Positions 8,495-17,616 of a DNA stretch of 64,000 nucleotides are shown one piece after another. The translations under genes and the position numbers were made by a program. Source of the stretch: DASQZK01 sp963809925 (GTDB taxonomy: Bacteria > Bacteroidota > Bacteroidia > Bacteroidales > GCA-2748055); NCBI GenBank assembly GCA_963809925.1, contig CAWELH010000008.1, positions 248,001 to 312,000 of the forward strand, read 5' to 3'. Position 1 is the stretch's first letter, and the number at the start of each line of letters is the position of its first letter. The notes below the pieces were generated by a model. The model saw only the letters and a list, made by a program, of their open reading frames with translations, made no database searches and had not been told where the DNA came from.

Positions 8495-9403
8495 ATGGCG
8501 TATTATTCGATTAAGGATCTGGAAAAACTGTCGGGAATTAAGGCACATACTCTCAGGATCTGGGAAAAAAGATATAACCTTGTTGAACCGAAGCGTACGG
8601 GTACCAATATTCGGTATTACGATGATGAGGATTTAAAAAAAGTCCTCAATGTCGCCCTTTTGAATCGAAACGGGTTGAAAATAAGTCTCATCGCCAACCT
8701 GGGTAATGAAGAGATCTATGCCAAGATCGGTGACATGTCTAAGCGGAACCAGGATCCTGAGAGCGTTATCGACAATCTCGTGATCTCCATGATCGAACTG
8801 GACGAGAAAAAATTTGAGAAGATCCTCTCACGTACAATCATGCAGTCGGGCTTTGAGGCAACCATCCTTTACACGATTTATCCTTTCTTCCAGAAAATCG
8901 GGATTCTCTGGCAGACCGGCGCCATCAATCCCGCTCAGGAACACTTCATTTCCAATCTCGTACGCCAGAAGATAATCGTTGCCATTGACAGCATCATCGA
9001 TTCGGAGATAGAATCAAACAGCCCGAGAAAGCGATTTGTGTTGTTTCTTCCCGAGGGAGAACTTCACGAGATCGGCCTGTTGTTTTATCATTATCTTATT
9101 AAAAAGAGGGGGCATCGCGTCATTTATCTCGGGCAGTCAGTACCGTTCAACAACCTGGAATCGGTTGTTGAGATCAGGCCTTGTGACTTTCTTATTACTT
9201 CCTTCAGCTCCAATATCTCCGGTATCAATTTCAGGGATTACCTGGTGAGACTTTCGAGGAAATTTCCGGATCAGACAATTTTGTTTTCAACTTTCGATCC
9301 CGGGAACATCAGGGACCGTCTTCCGGAAAATATCAAATTGATAGAATCAGCCGTAGAATTTGTACACTTCATCGAGAAAATCGGTGAAAAAGAGAAAGTC
9401 TGA
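8495..9403 (+). CDS. MerR-family regulator with cobalamin-binding domain (CarH/LitR-like)
   Basis: 302 residues. An N-terminal MerR winged helix (SIKDLEKLSGIKAHTLRIWE, residues 4-23) is followed by a helical B12-binding bundle with WQTGAINPAQEH, which fits the W-x9-EH signature that caps adenosylcobalamin in CarH photoreceptors. A Rossmann-like B12 domain follows, with ELHEIG in place of the usual DxHxxG; the His that would coordinate cobalt is kept and Asp is replaced by Glu. CarH/LitR proteins repress light-inducible genes in the dark. No carotenoid or photolyase genes are visible here; the nearest candidate targets are its own promoter and the ECF sigma/folE unit at 14.5-15.8 kb. Light sensing is inferred, not shown. 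Confidence 0.85.
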   Translation: MAYYSIKDLEKLSGIKAHTLRIWEKRYNLVEPKRTGTNIRYYDDEDLKKVLNVALLNRNGLKISLIANLGNEEIYAKIGDMSKRNQDPESVIDNLVISMIELDEKKFEKILSRTIMQSGFEATILYTIYPFFQKIGILWQTGAINPAQEHFISNLVRQKIIVAIDSIIDSEIESNSPRKRFVLFLPEGELHEIGLLFYHYLIKKRGHRVIYLGQSVPFNNLESVVEIRPCDFLITSFSSNISGINFRDYLVRLSRKFPDQTILFSTFDPGNIRDRLPENIKLIESAVEFVHFIEKIGEKEKV

Positions 9404-9627
9404 ATTGCAAAATCAGGTATAGAAGATCAACTCTCCCTCAAGCCGTACCCATACCGACAAAGTATTTTATAATCTTTCCAAATCGATGCCAGAATCATGC
9501 GATCCTGCATATTTGCCGGAATCTTCAACCAATTCTAACCGAATGAAAGAGACTGTTCATAAAAGAAGTTGAATTTTATGCAATCATATCGTTATTTTAA
9601 GGCTTATGATGATTGGAGAAACCGGGA

Positions 9628-12391
9628 ATGAATAGAAGAATGCTGAAGCGTTTTCCATTAGAATGTATTTTGCTGTTTGTTATGCTCCAGGGTTTATCCG
9701 CCCAGGGTCGGCATCGACAAAAAGGCCTTTAAGGAAAAATTTCAGGAGGCCGAATACTTTTTCCTTCGCGGCGAGTTCAGGGAGGCAGCCTTCCTTTACC
9801 ATGAATTACTGAAAGCCGATCCCACCAATGCCAACCTGCAGTTTCTGACCGGTGCCAGCTACCTCAGCATCGATGGCCAGAAGGAACGCGCCATTCCCTT
9901 CCTTGAAAAAGCTGTCTCCAGTGTTTCACCAGGATATCGTGAAGGGCTTTACCGGGAAAGAAATGCCCCGCGGGAAGCTTTTTTCGCACTTGGCCGGGCA
10001 TATCACATCCAAAACCGCTTTGATGAGGCGTTGGAGTACTACGAGAAATATAAAAATGTTATGCCGCTCTATAATGCCGCGGAAATTGAATATGCCGGTG
10101 AACAGATCACTTCGGTGAAAATCGCGAAGCAGATGATCATGGATACGCTATCACTTGTCCTCCAAGGTTCAGGAGAAGATGTAAATAATTCCGTCAATGA
10201 TTATCATGCCGTGTTTTCCGGGAAAGATTCCGTGATGGTATACATGTCGCAAAAACCATTTTACTCCGCCATCATGATGACCACGAAGAAAGACGGAAAA
10301 TGGGATGATCCCGTAAATCTCAACGATCAGATACAGTTGGGCGGAAATTGTGAAGTCACGGATATATCAGCCGACGGCAGCGAACTATACCTGGTAAAGC
10401 AGGAAGAGCTTGATAAGAATTTGTATATCAGCCATTACCGGAAAGGCCGGTGGAGTATTGCAGAAAAACTCGAAGCGCCGGTAAACTCGCCCTGGGATGA
10501 GTCGCATGCCAGCATATCAGCAGATATGAAGACGCTCTGTTTTACCAGTAACCGCCCCGGGGGAACAGGAGCCATGGATATTTACTTCTCAAAAAAGAAA
10601 ACCGACGGTACATGGTCGGAACCCGTAAACGCGGGAAAAACTATCAATACCATTTACAGCGAAGAAACACCTTTTCTTTCGAGGGATGGAAAAACCCTGT
10701 TTTTCAGCTCTATGGGACATGCCAGTATGGGTGGTTTTGACATTTTTTACAGTACGCAGCTTCCCGATGGTACCTGGTCGGTACCTGCAAACATTGGCTT
10801 TCCCGTCAGCAGCTGTGACGATGATCTCTTTTACTTCCCCTTGAACAACGGCAAAAATGCCCTCTACAGCAGTTATCATAAACCCATGCCGGCAGGAAAA
10901 GTGCTATGGCTCGGATTCGACAATAGCGCTTCTACACGGACAAGCTTTGTTGAAGGAACACTGACCATGGACGACAACCGTGATATCGATCCCTCAACCG
11001 AGGTGAAAATTGTCGACCGGCGGAGCGGTGATACCATCGACCGGATTGTCCCCAATCCACTTAACGGCGAATATATTGCCGAAGTAAGAAGCAACGATTT
11101 TGGTATTGTTGTCAGCGCCGACAAGTATAATAAAGAAATGATGGACCTTACCATCAATCCAGAATTCGGACAAAAAAATATCAGGGTTGAAACGAACCTC
11201 CGACCGGATGAAGTGGCGAGCGGTGAATATCTTGTAATCAAAAATGTCCTGTTCGACTACGACAAAAGTGTACTCAGCAGGGAAGCACTGGTACAACTTG
11301 AAATCCTATTTCAGGTGATGACCAATTATCCCGATATTTTTGTCCAGGTCCGCGGCCATACCGATTCCAGGGGAAAAGCCTCGTATAACCTGATGCTCTC
11401 ACGAAGAAGGGCGAGGTCGGTTGTGGATTACCTGGTTTCCAGGGGAATAAGCAGAGAGCGATTTATCTCCTCGGGGGTGGGCGAAATGGAAAATATTGCC
11501 AGGAATGAGAATCCTGATGGTTCGGACAATCCGGAAGGACGAAGGTTGAACAGGCAGGTTGAGATCAGACTTATTAACAATGATTACGACAACATTGTAG
11601 TGGACGAGATCAAAGTGCCTGAAAGCCTTAAACCGATCCGGGACAAGCATTATCATGTCATCCTGGAACAAACGGATGAAAAACTGACCTCTTTTCCGGA
11701 GGATGTCCTGGGACAGAAAACACGACTTTTTGAAACGGACAACGGCTATCTATATACAGTTGGCCCCTTTAATATAAAAACCGAGGCCTCAGCATATCTG
11801 AACAGGGTAACCGATAAAGAATTTACCGAAGCAAAGGTTGTTGAAGAACACGAATTTAACCGTCTTCTGCTTACTACCGATTTTTCCATCCGAGAACTTA
11901 ACGGGCCATTTACCATCCAGCTACTGGCACTGCGAAATGAAGCCGGATTCACCATGTTCAAAAATCCCCAGGATATCCAGCTGTTCGAAGGTAGTGACGG
12001 TTTTCACCGATATGTAACAGGTTATTTTGAAAATTATGACGATGCAAGAGATGCAACCGTGAAATATGCCGATGCCGGATTTCCCGATGCTATCGTTATG
12101 CCGCTTTCCCGGTACCTGCCTGTAAATGCTGACAGCATCGCCGACAGTGACCTCGAATACTATTTCACCATCCAGCTCACCGCAACGAAAAACAAGCCTG
12201 ATCCGTCTATTTACAGCCAGATCCCCGGCGTGAGGATCACGAGGGAAAATGATGGCTTCTATCGTATCTCCGAAGGTGTTTACCTGAGTAAGACGCAGGC
12301 TGAGAAAGCCCTGGGAAGGATGCGCAAGAGTGGCTTTGATGATGCCTTTATCAGAAAAATTCACAAACAAACGGAGGAATCCGGATTGTAA
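9628..12391 (+). CDS. PorE-like TPR / PD40 propeller / OmpA C-terminal / SPOR-like protein, frameshifted near the start
   Basis: The body (from 9662, frame 2) reads TPR-like helices, PD40/WD40-like propeller blades, a carboxypeptidase-regulatory-like beta domain (from about 10930), an OmpA_C peptidoglycan-binding domain (GHTDSRGKASYNLMLSRRRA, about 11358-11417) and C-terminal SPOR-like repeats (about 11750-12370). This order matches PorE-type envelope proteins of T9SS bacteria. The only in-frame start is a TTG at 9677 without a signal peptide. An ATG at 9628 in frame 1 encodes a typical signal peptide ending LSAQG but stops at 9730. Skipping one base between 9662 and 9730 would join them. This may be a sequence error, a real mutation or programmed shifting. 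Confidence 0.8.
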
Positions 12392-12431
12392 CCGCCCGAT
12401 AAAACAGAACTTTCCTTCAACTTCAAGAGTA

Positions 12432-12857
12432 TTATCGGTTAGACCGCCAAAATATCCGTGCAAAATATCTGCCGGCAGGAATGCCGAGAAGGAGTCCCGA
12501 AAGATTTAACACCAGGTCGATAGGATTGAATGCCCTGCCGGGTATAAAGATCTGTTGTACTTCGGCCATGATCGCATACAACAGACCTGCAATGATAAGT
12601 ATTATTCCGGTACGCCTCTTCGTTATCTTCAGCCCGGCACCACCGGAGAAAAAGAATAACACCGGGATGAGCATGAACAGGAAAAAATGTTCAAAATAAT
12701 CCCACCGAACGGGTGAATCTGAATATTTCTCCGGCCCGTTTCCTCCCGGCAGAGCTGTGAGTATGTAAAGTGTAACCAGCCATATATAAAATCCTGCTGT
12801 CAGTATTAGTCTGAATCTTTGGTTCATCATTCCATTCCCTTCTTTTAGAAAATGCAA
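12432..12857 (-). CDS. VanZ-like small membrane protein
   Basis: 141 residues from the first ATG; the second ATG at 12830 (MMNQRF) may be the true start, as the first helix begins soon after. Four hydrophobic segments are visible. The conserved VanZ features are D.FEHFF in helix 2 and the EVQQIFIPGRAFNPIDLVLN segment before the last helix. VanZ-family proteins are poorly understood inner membrane proteins, one of which gives low teicoplanin resistance in enterococci. The gene converges on the OmpA gene with 40 bp between stops. No evidence here supports antibiotic resistance. Confidence 0.82.
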   Translation of the reverse strand: MHFLKEGNGMMNQRFRLILTAGFYIWLVTLYILTALPGGNGPEKYSDSPVRWDYFEHFFLFMLIPVLFFFSGGAGLKITKRRTGIILIIAGLLYAIMAEVQQIFIPGRAFNPIDLVLNLSGLLLGIPAGRYFARIFWRSNR

Positions 12858-13117
12858 AAGTGTGGAAATTCAGTCAAACAATCACCAGATCTCAACTAAA
12901 ATATAAAGCAGAAACGAATGCTATAAACGAATTCCACCCGGTTCCAATATTACTCCAATTGGATGTCAGGCAGATTACCTGCCGCAGGTAAAAAGCTTTC
13001 TTTTCAGGGCGGACATGGGAGCACTTTAATACTTTTTATTAAAAAATGGTGGTTGTCGGAATAACGACAGAACTTCGTCATTACATTTACCGCGTTTTTT
13101 AATTTAACTCATCCAAT

Positions 13118-14380
13118 ATGTATAACATAGCACTCATCGTCGTCTTCATTGCCGGCTATCTGGCAATAACACTGGAACACCCGCTCAGGATCGGTAAGAC
13201 CGCCATTGCACTTCTGATGGCAGTTTTCCTGTGGGTCATTTTTTCACTCGGAGAATATGACATTCAGCATACCGTCCTCAGCCTGTCTGAAAATCTGGGC
13301 GATATTTCACAGATCCTGTTCTTTCTGCTGGGTGCTATGACCATAGTGGAAATGATTGACGCTCATAAAGGGTTTAAGGTGATTATACAGTGGATTCATA
13401 CAAAAAACAAGGTAAGCCTGCTATGGATGACCGGATTTGCCACATTTTTCCTTTCAGCCATTCTCGACAACCTGACCACGTCAATTGTCATGGTATCCCT
13501 GCTGAGAAAACTGATCGACGATAAAAAAGACCGCCTGATGTTTGCCAGCCTGGTCATCATAGCAGCTAATGCAGGTGGTGCCTGGACACCTATCGGCGAC
13601 GTCACAACTACCATGCTGTGGATCGGTGACCGGATAACAAGCCTGAATATAATACGGTCCCTGTTCATCCCGAGTATCATCACACTTACCGTTCCACTGG
13701 CGCTGGAATCTTTCAGGATGAAGGGAACCTTATCGGTCAGCAAGGAAAAAATTGAACAACATTCAAAGACCGAACCCGGCGGAATATTTGTCCTTTTCCT
13801 TGGCATCGGTTCGCTGATCTTTGTTCCGGTTTTCAAGACCATCACGCATCTGCCCCCATATATGGGCATACTTTTCGGAGTGGGTCTGATGTGGATGGTG
13901 ACCGACCTGATGCATTCACGTTATGAAGAACGAAAGCATTTGCGGCTTAGTCATGCGTTATCAAAAATCGATATTTCCAGCGTTTTGTTCTTCCTGGGTA
14001 TCCTGCTGGCAGTTGGCGCGCTGCAAACCGCTGGCATCCTTAAGAGTCTCGCTGCAGGACTAGACCATGCCATTGCCGACAAGCGACTCATTGTTTATAT
14101 CATCGGACTGATGTCAGCGGTCATTGATAATGTTCCGCTCGTGGCTGCCGGAATGGGTATGTATGATCCGTCCATCTACCCCGTAGACAGTAGCCTTTGG
14201 GAGATGCTGGCATTCTGTGCGGGAACAGGTGGCAGTGTTCTGATTATCGGCTCAGCGGCAGGGGTTGTGGTGATGGGTATGGAAAAGATAGAATTTTTCT
14301 GGTATCTGAAACGGATCAGCCTCCTTGCGCTTCTGGGCTATTCGGCCGGATTCCTGACCTATATTTTTATGTTCACCTGA
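13118..14380 (+). CDS. nhaD: NhaD-type Na+/H+ antiporter
   Basis: The 420-residue polytopic membrane protein belongs to the ion transporter superfamily NhaD group. Diagnostic segments are SAILDNLTTSIVM in the first half, NAGGAWTPIGDVTTTMLW next to it, and SAVIDNVPLVAAGMGMY plus FCAGTGGSVLIIGSAAG in the second half. These give the two-fold repeat with Asp residues expected for ion binding. It would exchange cytoplasmic sodium (or lithium) for protons. The 260-bp upstream gap has a small hairpin (TTACCTG 12975-12981 / CAGGTAA 12985-12991) but no riboswitch I recognise. Confidence 0.9.
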   Translation: MYNIALIVVFIAGYLAITLEHPLRIGKTAIALLMAVFLWVIFSLGEYDIQHTVLSLSENLGDISQILFFLLGAMTIVEMIDAHKGFKVIIQWIHTKNKVSLLWMTGFATFFLSAILDNLTTSIVMVSLLRKLIDDKKDRLMFASLVIIAANAGGAWTPIGDVTTTMLWIGDRITSLNIIRSLFIPSIITLTVPLALESFRMKGTLSVSKEKIEQHSKTEPGGIFVLFLGIGSLIFVPVFKTITHLPPYMGILFGVGLMWMVTDLMHSRYEERKHLRLSHALSKIDISSVLFFLGILLAVGALQTAGILKSLAAGLDHAIADKRLIVYIIGLMSAVIDNVPLVAAGMGMYDPSIYPVDSSLWEMLAFCAGTGGSVLIIGSAAGVVVMGMEKIEFFWYLKRISLLALLGYSAGFLTYIFMFT

Positions 14381-14429
14381 ACTAAGGCCGGATTGTCTGA
14401 AATTGCCTGATGAGAAGGTGCAGAAAACG

Positions 14430-14472
14430 ACCGGCCCCGGCTCCAGGACTGCATCCATCGACCGGGGCCGGT
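14430..14472. terminator. Strong hairpin between convergent nhaD and folE
   Basis: An 11-bp perfect GC-rich stem (ACCGGCCCCGG 14430-14440 / CCGGGGCCGGT 14462-14472) with a 21-nt loop. On the minus strand it is followed by CGTTTTC, so it can serve as a folE terminator; the plus side has no T run. Confidence 0.6.
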
Positions 14473-14503
14473 ACCCATATTCCCACATTTCAACATCCTT
14501 TTG

Positions 14504-15232
14504 TCACCGGCTGTTACCCATGCCGGTATATCTTAGAAATTCGTCGCGTGTTTCTGAATTTTTAAACTTTCCATGGTAGGATGATGTGACGGTAGTACTG
14601 TAGAGATCGCTGACACCACGGGTGATCACACACATATGCTCGGAGTCGATAACAACAGCCACATCTTCCGTACACAGGATTTGTTTCAGTTCTTCTGCAA
14701 TTTGAATTGTAAGCCGTTCCTGTACCTGCGGTCTGCGAGCATAAAAATCAACGATCCGGTTTATTTTGGAGAGTCCAATTACCTTACCGGAGGGAATATA
14801 GGCTACATGTGCTGTGCCGACAATGGGCACAAAATGATGTTCACAGTAGGAATGCACCTTTATATCCTTTTCGACCAGCATCTCGTTATAACCAAACTTA
14901 TTGTCGAAAAGGGTTACCTCTGGTTTTTTCTTTGGATCAAGACCATAAAAAACTTCATCGATGTACATCTTTGCCACCCTCTCAGGCGTTCCCTTCAGAC
15001 TGTCATCCGTAAGATCCAGGCCAAGAGTTTCCATGATCTCCCGGAAATGAAAGGCGATTCTTCGTTTCTTTTCGGGATCCGACAGGTGAAAAGCATCCGG
15101 GCGTAAAGGGGTTTCCGTATTCATCCCGGCATGTTCATCCCGAAGCACTTTCAGATCATGCAATGACTTTTCAGAATAACCGGAAGAGCGGTCATCTTCG
15201 CTTTTAAGCGCATTATTCCCATTAATTTCCAT
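14504..15232 (-). CDS. folE: GTP cyclohydrolase I
   Basis: Converts GTP to 7,8-dihydroneopterin triphosphate, the entry step to folate and pterins, in the cytoplasm. The 242-residue protein has the zinc and active-site words SYCEHHFVP, the SKINRIVDFYARRPQVQERL segment and SEHMCVITRGV with the second zinc Cys. The N-terminal 50 residues are a hydrophilic extension not needed for catalysis. It sits 60 bp downstream of an ECF sigma gene on the same strand and may be co-transcribed with it. A GC-rich hairpin follows the stop. Confidence 0.97.
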   Translation of the reverse strand: MEINGNNALKSEDDRSSGYSEKSLHDLKVLRDEHAGMNTETPLRPDAFHLSDPEKKRRIAFHFREIMETLGLDLTDDSLKGTPERVAKMYIDEVFYGLDPKKKPEVTLFDNKFGYNEMLVEKDIKVHSYCEHHFVPIVGTAHVAYIPSGKVIGLSKINRIVDFYARRPQVQERLTIQIAEELKQILCTEDVAVVIDSEHMCVITRGVSDLYSTTVTSSYHGKFKNSETRDEFLRYTGMGNSR

Positions 15233-15292
15233 TCGAAAAATTAATTTGTATAAGATTTTGCGATGCTTTTATCTTTTTTATCAGAAAAAATT

Positions 15293-15799
15293 TTAGCAAC
15301 TGTAATCCTTCAGTGAATCCATCAATTTCTTCCTGGTAAAAAATATGCGGCTTTTTACTGTACCGATCTTAAGATCAAGTTTATCGGCAATTTCTTTGTA
15401 CTTATAGCCTTCCGTATGCATCTTGAAAGGGACCTTAAAATCATCATCCAGCTGTTCGATGGCTTTCCTGATCTCCTTGACCTGAAATTCGGAATCGGGT
15501 TTGATCAGCTGTGATTCCTTGGAGTTATTCAGATAATAAAGGTCTTTGGTATTATCTACCGTGGTATTTTCCCGAATTGCTTTGCGGTAATTATTAATGA
15601 AGGTATTTTTCATAATGGTATAAGCCCAGGCTTTCAGGTTTGTAAATTCAACAAATTTATCCCTGTAGGTAAGAGCTTTAAGATATGTTTCCTGTAACAG
15701 GTCCTTTGCTTCTTCCCGATTGGAAGTCAGACTCATGGCAAAACGCTCAAGGCTGTCTTCCATGTTAATCAATGCATTGTTAAATTCAATTGCTGTCAT
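15293..15799 (-). CDS. ECF-type RNA polymerase sigma factor
   Basis: 168 residues with region 2 (EAKDLLQETYLKALTYRDKF, then NLKAWAYTIMKNTFINNYRK for -10 recognition) and region 4 (YKYKEIADKLDLKIGTVKSR, helix-turn-helix). There is no fused anti-sigma or other domain and no anti-sigma gene next to it. Downstream folE on the same strand may belong to its unit. It has its own good promoter at 15834-15866, overlapped by a motif shared with the MerR/B12 regulator upstream region, so light- or B12-linked control is possible but speculative. Confidence 0.93.
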   Translation of the reverse strand: MTAIEFNNALINMEDSLERFAMSLTSNREEAKDLLQETYLKALTYRDKFVEFTNLKAWAYTIMKNTFINNYRKAIRENTTVDNTKDLYYLNNSKESQLIKPDSEFQVKEIRKAIEQLDDDFKVPFKMHTEGYKYKEIADKLDLKIGTVKSRIFFTRKKLMDSLKDYSC

Positions 15800-15833
15800 G
15801 GCACGAAGGTTTTGGTTATTATCTTTTGTTTAA

Positions 15834-15866
15834 CAAATATAAGCCTGTATTCAACAAAAAACCAAA
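15834..15866 (-). promoter_or_regulatory. Bacteroidota housekeeping promoter of the ECF sigma gene
   Basis: On the minus strand TTTG (15863-15866), exactly 21 bp, then TATATTTG (15834-15841). This is a full match to the TTTG-N19..21-TAnnTTTG consensus, giving a leader of about 30 nt. The -33 box lies inside TCTAACAGATTTGG, close to the MerR/B12 operator half-site. Confidence 0.75.
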
Positions 15867-16090
15867 TCTGTTAGATTTACAACAAGCATTTTAAAGCTAC
15901 ATTCTAAATAACAAATCACTCCGTAAATATTATTTTATTAGAATTAAAGAAATTTATATCTTTTTTTCTAAATAATTTCCAAACAATATCATATCGTTTA
16001 AGATTGTTAATAATTAGTTAAACATTTAAAATGTTAAATCATTATAAAGAGTTAAAGGTCTGAAATGAAGCTATTTAAGAACTAAGCTAA

Positions 16091-16246
16091 ATGGGAAATA
16101 GTGAAAACAATGTGAAGAATACAAGTAGCCTCTCTGTTTCAGTATTTTACACAATATATGGTCAACCGGAAGCGGATAAATGGCGCTTTCAAATAAAGAA
16201 TCAGTTGGAGGGATGGGATAATGAAGGAAATTTTGCCGGCCTTTAA
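16091..16246 (+). CDS. Possible 51-residue small protein
   Basis: An ATG frame of 51 codons in the otherwise gene-free 15800-16341 gap. The predicted product is hydrophilic with SVSVFYTIYGQPEADKWRF in the middle. I recognise no family, and there is no clear ribosome site or -7 box. It could be a chance frame or a gene remnant. The rest of this gap is AT-rich; apart from the sigma promoter and an AT-rich near-palindrome near 16018-16037 I see nothing. Confidence 0.22.
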   Translation: MGNSENNVKNTSSLSVSVFYTIYGQPEADKWRFQIKNQLEGWDNEGNFAGL

Positions 16247-16341
16247 TGCCCTGGTTCCTGATTATATGATTGGGAAAGTTTTTTAGAGCATTTTAACAGA
16301 TAGTTAGGCAACTTACTCCTATCTTTCGAAAAAATATACAT

Positions 16342-17133
16342 ATGAAGAGATATATATTTCTAACAGCGTTGATCTGCCTGCTAATGACCGTGCGCAGGGC
16401 AGATGCCCAAACCACCGGACAGATGGATTTTTCGGTTACCACTGTGGATAACGGGGCCGGATTTACGCCCAAACACGTACTCGCCATCTGGATTGAAGAT
16501 GAGTCCGGTAACTTTGTTAAAACCCTTGAGCTGATGGCCAACAAGAGGATTCAGTACCTCTATACATGGAACACTTCATCAGGTGGAAATACTACAGATG
16601 CAGTAACCGGTGCCACTCTTGCTGATCACAGGACAGAAGAAACAAGCTGGGATTGTACCGATACTTCCGGAAACATAAGTCCGGATGGTAATTATAACGT
16701 CATTATCGAATACACCAGTGAGCATGCACAGGGACCGCTTGCCACCTTTTCATTCAACAAATCCGGTGACGTGATAAGTCTGCAGCCCACCAATGAGACC
16801 TACTTCACCAGTATATCTGTCGATTATACTCCCGATGCCACGAATATCAATGATTTCGCCCGTTCTATGAAGCATTCACTTAAAATTTATCCTAATCCTT
16901 TTACCGATAATTTAACAGTAGATTTTAACGCCAGGGCGGAACAGGAGATTAAGATGAGCATTTATAATACCAGTATGCAACTGCTGCACGTCATCTATGA
17001 GGGACGCGTCAGCGAGGGTAAGAACACCGTCCATTGGAATGGTCCCTCTTCAGATCTTCCACCTGGGAATTATTATCTCGTGGTTGAAAACGGAAAATCC
17101 ATTATGGCCAGGGGTATCATCAAAGCAAGATGA
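16342..17133 (+). CDS. Secreted DUF2271-like protein with T9SS type A sorting domain
   Basis: 263 residues. A Sec signal peptide (cleavage after ADAQ, residue 23) precedes a beta-rich domain with HVLAIWIEDESGNFVKTL and SWDCTDTSGNISPDGNYNV, which resembles DUF2271/FlgD-like folds. The C-terminal 80 residues start SLKIYPNPFTDNLTVDF and end MARGIIKAR, a typical type A T9SS sorting domain, so the protein should be exported by the type IX system and anchored or released at the cell surface. Its enzymatic role, if any, is unknown. It is flanked by gaps of about 540 bp upstream and 480 bp downstream and is likely monocistronic. Confidence 0.82.
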   Translation: MKRYIFLTALICLLMTVRRADAQTTGQMDFSVTTVDNGAGFTPKHVLAIWIEDESGNFVKTLELMANKRIQYLYTWNTSSGGNTTDAVTGATLADHRTEETSWDCTDTSGNISPDGNYNVIIEYTSEHAQGPLATFSFNKSGDVISLQPTNETYFTSISVDYTPDATNINDFARSMKHSLKIYPNPFTDNLTVDFNARAEQEIKMSIYNTSMQLLHVIYEGRVSEGKNTVHWNGPSSDLPPGNYYLVVENGKSIMARGIIKAR

Positions 17134-17616
17134 AGCTTGTTGAATGTTTATTGATAAAATAAGTATCCCGTGTATCCCCGTTCGTGGATATTTTACCTGG
17201 ATTTTCAGGTAAATTTGGCCAGATCATAGAACCTTTAATTGTCAATTTTCGAACAGGAATACATGGGTTAAATTTCTATTAACTGCGTTTTTTCATCCAA
17301 CCAGGTAAATATTGAGGGTACATTTGTTATTTTTATCCTTTTCTCAATAAAAGTTGCTGTTTTTAAAGGGGCTCAGCCCTCTTTTTTACACATTTTTACC
17401 TCTCCTTTTAATATATAAGTAACGCCTTCCATTTCAGCCCCTAATTTTACAATTTTCAAAATTATCCGCATAATACTTACTATTTGTAAGCTAATTATAG
17501 ATTTTCCTTATTTTTTATAATTTTTTGAAGGTTATTAGTAACAATTTTACTATTTTTGATCCGGAAAGACATCAAATTTGCAATTTTATTTTGTTATTCA
17601 TTTAATTTGAATTCTT
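17134..17616. other. AT-rich gap between the T9SS cargo gene and asnB
   Basis: 483 bp without a supportable gene. A weak stem (GGGGC / GCCCT near 17368-17379) followed by a T run could end the upstream transcript. The right end holds the candidate asnB promoter. Nothing else is seen. Confidence 0.5.
17524..17558 (+). promoter_or_regulatory. Candidate asnB promoter
   Basis: TTTG (17524-17527), 23 bp, then TATTTTTG (17551-17558), with the ATG at 17617. The -7 box is exact; the spacer is slightly long. Confidence 0.5.

Noticed and set aside
12432..12857. Glycopeptide resistance role for VanZ-like protein
   Set aside because: The family similarity is to a broad membrane fold; no vanA/B/S/R-type genes are present.
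12858..13117. Ion-sensing riboswitch upstream of nhaD
   Set aside because: Only one 7-bp hairpin is visible; I could not match the known sodium-responsive motifs by eye.
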